A DNA stretch of 64,000 bases from Gammaproteobacteria bacterium (GTDB taxonomy: Bacteria; Pseudomonadota; Gammaproteobacteria; UBA6429; Thiohalophilaceae): assembly GCA_016125505.1 (NCBI GenBank), contig WGLP01000001.1, positions 1 through 64,000 on the forward strand, in the 5' to 3' direction. A model generated the notes under the pieces. It was given only the letters and a program-made list of their open reading frames with translations. It was not told the origin of the DNA and searched no databases. A program made the position numbers and the translations under genes. Positions within the stretch are counted from its first letter, which is position 1. The number at the start of each line of letters is the position of its first letter. Positions 60,005-64,000 of this stretch are shown here, in pieces.

Positions 60005-61045
60005 ATGGATCGAAATATCACATGTCCACGTTCGCTACGTTATTTGCTCGCGGTGGCTGAGCAGCATAGTTTCACGCGGGCAGCGGAAGTCCTTTATGTC
60101 TCGCAACCGACTTTGTCGCAACAAATCAAACAATTGGAAGAATCACTGGAAGTGCAATTGCTGGATCGCTCGGGGCGTACCGTGCGCTTGACGGATGCCG
60201 GCGAAGTTTATTTACATCATGCGCGCCGTGCGCTGGAAGAGCTCGATGCCGGGAAACGTGCCATCCACGAACTTCAGGACCTCAGTCGCGGTACATTACG
60301 CCTGGGCTTGACACCGGTCACAGAGTACCTGGCGATACCGATAGTTGATAATTTTAATCGTCACTATCCCGGCATTACTCTGAGCACTCTTGAAATGTCG
60401 CAGGATGAGATTGAAGATGGTGTTGCCGATAATACTCTTGATCTCGGGATTGCATTTACCAATACCTTGTATACCGACAGTCATACGGGTGAAATTGAAA
60501 CCCATATACTATTTATCGAATCGCTCAACCTTGCCGTCGGTGATTCACATCACCTGGCCGGGCAAGATGCGCCGATAAATAAGTTCGACCTGGAACAAGA
60601 ACCATTGATTGTCTTGAATACGCACTTTGCGCTACGACGTCATTTTGATCTCTACTGTCTTGAGCATAACATCACACCGAATATCGCAATCGAGGCCAGT
60701 TCTCTCAGCCTCATCGTTGAGATTGTTCGACTAGGCCGTCTGGCGACGGTGTTGCCCAGCACCATTGCTTGTGCTCAGGCGGGTATGCATCCGGTCATGC
60801 TGATCCCAGAAATGCCGCAACACATGATTAGTCTCATTTGCCGGAAAGGTGCTTACAATAGCCCGGCATATCCGGCTTGCACCGCCTTTACTGAATTGGC
60901 GACAGAATGGAGCTCTTCCTGGTGTAATTTGAATCCAGGTCATCGCCTCACGCCCTGCCCCTTGACCGATTTGTGCCTTCACGATCCAGGCAAGCATCTC
61001 AAGGGCAACGCCACTAATGCGACTGTGGCAGTAGTGGATGAATAA
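60005..61045 (+). CDS. cynR: LysR-type regulator, CynR-like
   Basis: The protein closely follows CynR: the helix-turn-helix is HSFTRAAEVLYVSQPTLSQQIKQLEESL (about 22-49), followed by LLDRSGRTVRLTDAGEVYL and a ligand domain with EMSQDEIED, DLGIAFTN and EASSLSLIVEIVRLGRLATVLP. E. coli CynR senses cyanate. At 346 residues it is about 45 longer than CynR, with a cysteine-containing tail (SSSWCNLNPGHRLTPCPLTDLC) not expected in the family. It likely controls cynS and perhaps the run that follows cynS. AGGAG precedes the ATG. Confidence 0.9.
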   Translation: MDRNITCPRSLRYLLAVAEQHSFTRAAEVLYVSQPTLSQQIKQLEESLEVQLLDRSGRTVRLTDAGEVYLHHARRALEELDAGKRAIHELQDLSRGTLRLGLTPVTEYLAIPIVDNFNRHYPGITLSTLEMSQDEIEDGVADNTLDLGIAFTNTLYTDSHTGEIETHILFIESLNLAVGDSHHLAGQDAPINKFDLEQEPLIVLNTHFALRRHFDLYCLEHNITPNIAIEASSLSLIVEIVRLGRLATVLPSTIACAQAGMHPVMLIPEMPQHMISLICRKGAYNSPAYPACTAFTELATEWSSSWCNLNPGHRLTPCPLTDLCLHDPGKHLKGNATNATVAVVDE

Positions 61046-61130
61046 ATTCGGCATCAGCTCTGCGCTGTGTGATTGACATCGGTATAGCATCAGTATTTCC
61101 GGGAATCGCACGCTAAATACACGCAGAAAC

Positions 61131-62012
61131 ATGGCCAATCGTTTTTATATCGTCGATGTATTCACTGAACAACGCTACAGTGGAAATCCCCTGGCAATTG
61201 TCGTGGGGAGTGACAGTCTGCCGACTGAGTCGATGCAACGCATTGCTGCGGAAATGAATTTTTCGGAGACAACATTTGTCACTCCCGAACCCGAAGACAG
61301 CGGGTATCGTGTACGGATATTTACACCGTCACAGGAGATTGCCTTCGCGGGGCATCCCATCCTGGGTACGGCATGGGTCATTCGCCAATATCTTCAAAAG
61401 ATCCCTGCTATGTCCGTAATACTTAAGCTCACGGTAGGCGATATTTCTGTTCGCGTTGAACAAACAGAAGAAAAAAATGAGGTGGTCTGGTTTCGTGCGC
61501 CAGCGATTATGCTGGGTGCATGCTGTGATCGAAGCAAAATGGCTGCCGCACTTGGAGTCGCAATGGAAGATATTGATGCTGAATATCCCGTCCAGCAACT
61601 CTCCGCCAACACGTCGGCAGTGGTGGTCCCTTTACGCAGCCTCGATGCGTTAAAACGCAGCAAGTTGAATCTTGAACGCTATACTGAATTGGCCAGCCAG
61701 GGTTTCCCTCCCCTGGTTTATCTCTTTAGCCGCGAGACGCATCAGCCACAGAATAATCTGTGTGCGCGGTTTTTCTTTGAGGCCCATGGTGTGCGCGAAG
61801 ATCCCGCCACGGGCAATGGTGCCGCCTTTCTGGGCGCCTACCTTTTGGAACACCATTTCTATACACGGCCCGATTTCACGCTACGCATTGAGCAAGGGTA
61901 CGAATTACGCCGTCCCTCTTTGATCATGTTGCATGCCCGCCAGGATGAGGGTACTCGCGAAATAAGTGTTGGTGGGCATGTCGTACCCGTTGTGCAAGGT
62001 GAACTGCTCTGA
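61131..62012 (+). CDS. PhzF-family isomerase
   Basis: The 293-residue protein has the PhzF fold signature SGNPLAIVV, the catalytic glutamate in MNFSETTFV (Glu46), AFAGHPILGTAWV and the second-half motif EDPATGNGAAFLGAYLL. PhzF proteins act as proton-transfer isomerases, but most family members have no known substrate. It is 85 bp after cynR on the same strand and may be co-transcribed. No phenazine genes are nearby. Confidence 0.9.
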   Translation: MANRFYIVDVFTEQRYSGNPLAIVVGSDSLPTESMQRIAAEMNFSETTFVTPEPEDSGYRVRIFTPSQEIAFAGHPILGTAWVIRQYLQKIPAMSVILKLTVGDISVRVEQTEEKNEVVWFRAPAIMLGACCDRSKMAAALGVAMEDIDAEYPVQQLSANTSAVVVPLRSLDALKRSKLNLERYTELASQGFPPLVYLFSRETHQPQNNLCARFFFEAHGVREDPATGNGAAFLGAYLLEHHFYTRPDFTLRIEQGYELRRPSLIMLHARQDEGTREISVGGHVVPVVQGELL

Positions 62013-62119
62013 CAATAGCCTCAGAGCCACGTTTTCAACATTGCAATTCACTATTCATCTATACTTAAAGCGTTGTTGACTAAAATACCCCTACAAATTT
62101 GAATATTTCATAATTACGC

Positions 62120-62380
62120 ATGGAAACCATCATCATCAGTCTTTCCCAGCTACGCGGCATGATTGGGCAACAGGTGCTCCATCAGGGGCAACGTTGTCTC
62201 GTGGTGGAGGTTTTAGAGCAGCACACCGAACTGGTCTTGCAGATCGAAGCGCGGCATACCATCCAACCTGATCAGTACGGGGACGCCCATCGCCTGGTAC
62301 CCGGGACAGTGACTATCCCGGTCCTGAATTCAGAGAAAACCGAACTGCACGCAAGTTTCCTGGCCTTGGAATTATTATAG
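62120..62380 (+). CDS. Small hypothetical protein
   Basis: The 86-residue protein contains ISLSQLRGMIGQQVLHQGQRCLVVEVL, which suggests a small beta-barrel. No family name can be given. The ribosome site is weak. It is convergent with kdsB and 107 bp after phzF. Confidence 0.6.
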   Translation: METIIISLSQLRGMIGQQVLHQGQRCLVVEVLEQHTELVLQIEARHTIQPDQYGDAHRLVPGTVTIPVLNSEKTELHASFLALELL

Positions 62381-62389
62381 GGTTTGAAA

Positions 62390-63154
62390 TCAACCAGTCT
62401 GCTGCATCAGGCGGCTGACTTTCGCGAAATCCTGTTCGGTATCTACCCCGGGGCCCGGTACTTCCACCGCCTGACCGACCATGATTGTGCCGCCGTGCCA
62501 TAGCACACGCAGCTGTTCCAGACTTTCGAGCATTTCCAGGGGGCTGGGCGGCAGGCTCACGTATTCCTTTATATATACCGCGCGATAGCCATAAATACCG
62601 ATGTGCCGCAGGCAGGTCCAGGTTTCCGTCCGTTCCACACGATGCTGCTCATAAGTGCCGCGCTGCCAGGGGATGGTCGCGCGACTGAAATACAAGGCAT
62701 GATTGTGCTTGTTGAGCGCGACCTTGACGACATTGCTGTCGAAGACTTCGTCATCGTGCAGAACGGGCGTCGCCAACGTTGACATCTGGACGGCCGGATT
62801 GTCGAGCAGCAGTTGTGCGACCTGGCTGACGCATGCCGCCGGCATCAAGGGTTCATCGCCCTGCAGATTCACGATAATTTCATCATCGGCGATACCGCGC
62901 AGCTCGATGACTTCATTGATGCGCTGCGTCCCCGATTGATGGGATGCGGCAGTCATGCAAACATCCGCACCGAAACCCGCCGCGACCTGTCTTATCCGGT
63001 CGTCATCGGTGGCGATAATAATTTGATGCGCCTGGGTACGTTGCGCACACTCATAAACGTGCTGTAACAAGGTCTTGCCGGCGATCTCCCGCAACGGTTT
63101 GCCAGGCAGCCGGGTGGCGGCATAGCGCGCGGGGATCACAATGCTGTAGCTCAC
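62390..63154 (-). CDS. kdsB: 3-deoxy-manno-octulosonate cytidylyltransferase
   Basis: The 254-residue enzyme activates KDO with CTP for lipopolysaccharide core synthesis. It starts MSYSIVIPARYAATRLPGKPL with the nucleotide-binding loop, and has NLQGDEPLMPA (about 95-105) and HIGIYGYRAVYIKEY. It begins directly after the Trm112-like gene, in the common lpxK-trm112-kdsB order. Confidence 0.97.
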   Translation of the reverse strand: MSYSIVIPARYAATRLPGKPLREIAGKTLLQHVYECAQRTQAHQIIIATDDDRIRQVAAGFGADVCMTAASHQSGTQRINEVIELRGIADDEIIVNLQGDEPLMPAACVSQVAQLLLDNPAVQMSTLATPVLHDDEVFDSNVVKVALNKHNHALYFSRATIPWQRGTYEQHRVERTETWTCLRHIGIYGYRAVYIKEYVSLPPSPLEMLESLEQLRVLWHGGTIMVGQAVEVPGPGVDTEQDFAKVSRLMQQTG

Positions 63155-63337
63155 CTAGGCGATTTCCTCGTCCGCGGCCAATTGACGTGCTTCGTCTTCC
63201 AGCATCACCGGAATATCGTCGCGAATGGGATACGCCAGGCGATCAACCTTGCAAATCAGCTCGGCCTTTTCCTTGTCGTACACCAATGGGCCTTTACACA
63301 CAGGACAGGCCAGAATATCCAGCAGTTTTTTATCCAT
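63155..63337 (-). CDS. Trm112/YcaR-family protein
   Basis: The 60-residue protein has the zinc-finger-like CPVCKGPL and the core [20 protein letters not shown] of YcaR/UPF0434. Trm112 relatives activate methyltransferases in eukaryotes and archaea; in E. coli the YcaR role is unclear. The ATG at 63337 ([16 protein letters not shown]) is chosen. It overlaps the lpxK end by 8 nt. Confidence 0.9.
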   Translation of the reverse strand: MDKKLLDILACPVCKGPLVYDKEKAELICKVDRLAYPIRDDIPVMLEDEARQLAADEEIA

Positions 63338-64000
63338 GACGTTCCTCAAGCAAATGGATCAGATGAACACCAAATTCGTCGGGCAGTACTGCCTCGACCG
63401 GAATGTACCACCAGTTTTCCCGGGCGAAGCGCTGACATTTTACCGCGTCCTTTTCCGTCATAAATAATATTTCTTCATCCGGGAAGCCGATATCCCCGCT
63501 CGTGTAGAAATGATGATCAGGAAATGCGCGGGTATTGGTGCGAATACCGTGACTCCGGATAAAATTGAAAAACCGATCCGGGTTGCCAATCCCGGCAATG
63601 GCATTCACGACCTCGCTTTTGAATTCGCTAATCAGTCGCGTCTCCCCACTCACCATGTTGACGGCGTTATCCGATTGATAGCGCATGGCGACCTCCCCTT
63701 GCGCGGCAACGCCATTGGTCACCTTGATATCGACATCATCAAGACGTGTACGCAATTCCCGCAACGGTCCCGCCGGGAGACAAAATCCATTACCGAAACG
63801 CCGAATACCATCAATGACCGCGATTTCCACGCTACGAGCCAGGGCATAGTGCTGCAGGCCATCATCACTGATGATGACGTCCACATCGGCGTACTTCAAC
63901 AGCGCCTGACTATCGGCAACCCGATCCGGGCCAACCGCCATCGGACAGGCGGTTCGCCGTGATATTACGACCGCCTCGTCACCCACCATATACGGATCGG
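63330..64000 (-). CDS. lpxK: Tetraacyldisaccharide 4'-kinase, C-terminal part
   Basis: The gene is cut by the window end; about 222 C-terminal residues are visible and the true start lies beyond 64000. The family segments [34 protein letters not shown] and [13 protein letters not shown] are present. LpxK phosphorylates the lipid A precursor at the 4' position on the inner membrane. A Met at 63989 is internal, not the start. Confidence 0.94.
   Translation of the reverse strand, partial: DPYMVGDEAVVISRRTACPMAVGPDRVADSQALLKYADVDVIISDDGLQHYALARSVEIAVIDGIRRFGNGFCLPAGPLRELRTRLDDVDIKVTNGVAAQGEVAMRYQSDNAVNMVSGETRLISEFKSEVVNAIAGIGNPDRFFNFIRSHGIRTNTRAFPDHHFYTSGDIGFPDEEILFMTEKDAVKCQRFARENWWYIPVEAVLPDEFGVHLIHLLEERHG

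Overview
The window is chromosomal DNA from a gammaproteobacterium that most likely oxidises reduced sulfur compounds. Gene orders such as ftsK-lolA-rarA-crcB-serS, clpS-clpA-infA-bpt-aat-trxB, mnmA-hflD, sppA-HAD-rluC-rne and lpxK-trm112-kdsB are typical of Gammaproteobacteria. Two sulfide:quinone-oxidoreductase-like flavoproteins, a rhodanese, TusA and DsrE proteins, a DsrS-like protein and a complete thiocyanate hydrolase locus point to sulfur chemolithotrophy. A relative of Thiohalophilus or Thiohalobacter would fit, but that is inference.

Layout. 1-3.1 kb: end of a cytochrome bd operon (cydA fragment, cydB, cydX, ybgE) followed by an SQR-like flavoprotein. 3.1-4.5 kb: 1-Cys peroxiredoxin behind an OxyR-type operator, then a rhodanese. 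4.5-8.6 kb: a three-gene ABC importer of the ferric-iron/FbpABC class behind an FNR-type box. 8.7-17.4 kb: tRNA-Ser(UGA), a Bax-inhibitor-1 protein and the ftsK...serS housekeeping block, plus alanine dehydrogenase. 17.6-25.1 kb: trxB, the N-end-rule enzymes (aat, bpt, clpS, clpA), infA and a cold-shock protein. 25.2-34.7 kb: icd, rluE, nudJ, mnmA, hflD, acnA, purB. 34.7-45.8 kb: orphan envelope and hypothetical proteins, sppA, rluC, rne with a long leader, a FliL-like protein and a tyrosine phosphatase.

The most interesting part is 46.0-61.0 kb. Eighteen consecutive genes lie on the minus strand behind a divergent CynR-like regulator. Read in transcription order they are cyanase, a methyltransferase, an alpha/beta-hydrolase-fold protein without its nucleophile, a GlcF-like iron-sulfur protein, thiocyanate hydrolase (scnB-scnA-scnC), its P15K-type activator, a NitT/TauT-class ABC importer with two near-duplicate permeases, a NiCoT cobalt/nickel transporter, a lone IS3-type OrfA, DsrE, TusA, SQR and a DUF1641 protein. 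The set reads as a thiocyanate-use island: import of the anion, cobalt supply for the hydrolase, hydrolysis to carbonyl sulfide and ammonia, cyanate removal, and passage of sulfide or sulfane sulfur to the quinone pool and carrier proteins. No carbonyl sulfide hydrolase is recognisable. The methyltransferase, pseudo-hydrolase and GlcF-like genes have no assigned role.

62.1-64 kb returns to housekeeping: a small unknown protein, kdsB, a Trm112-like protein and a truncated lpxK at the window edge.
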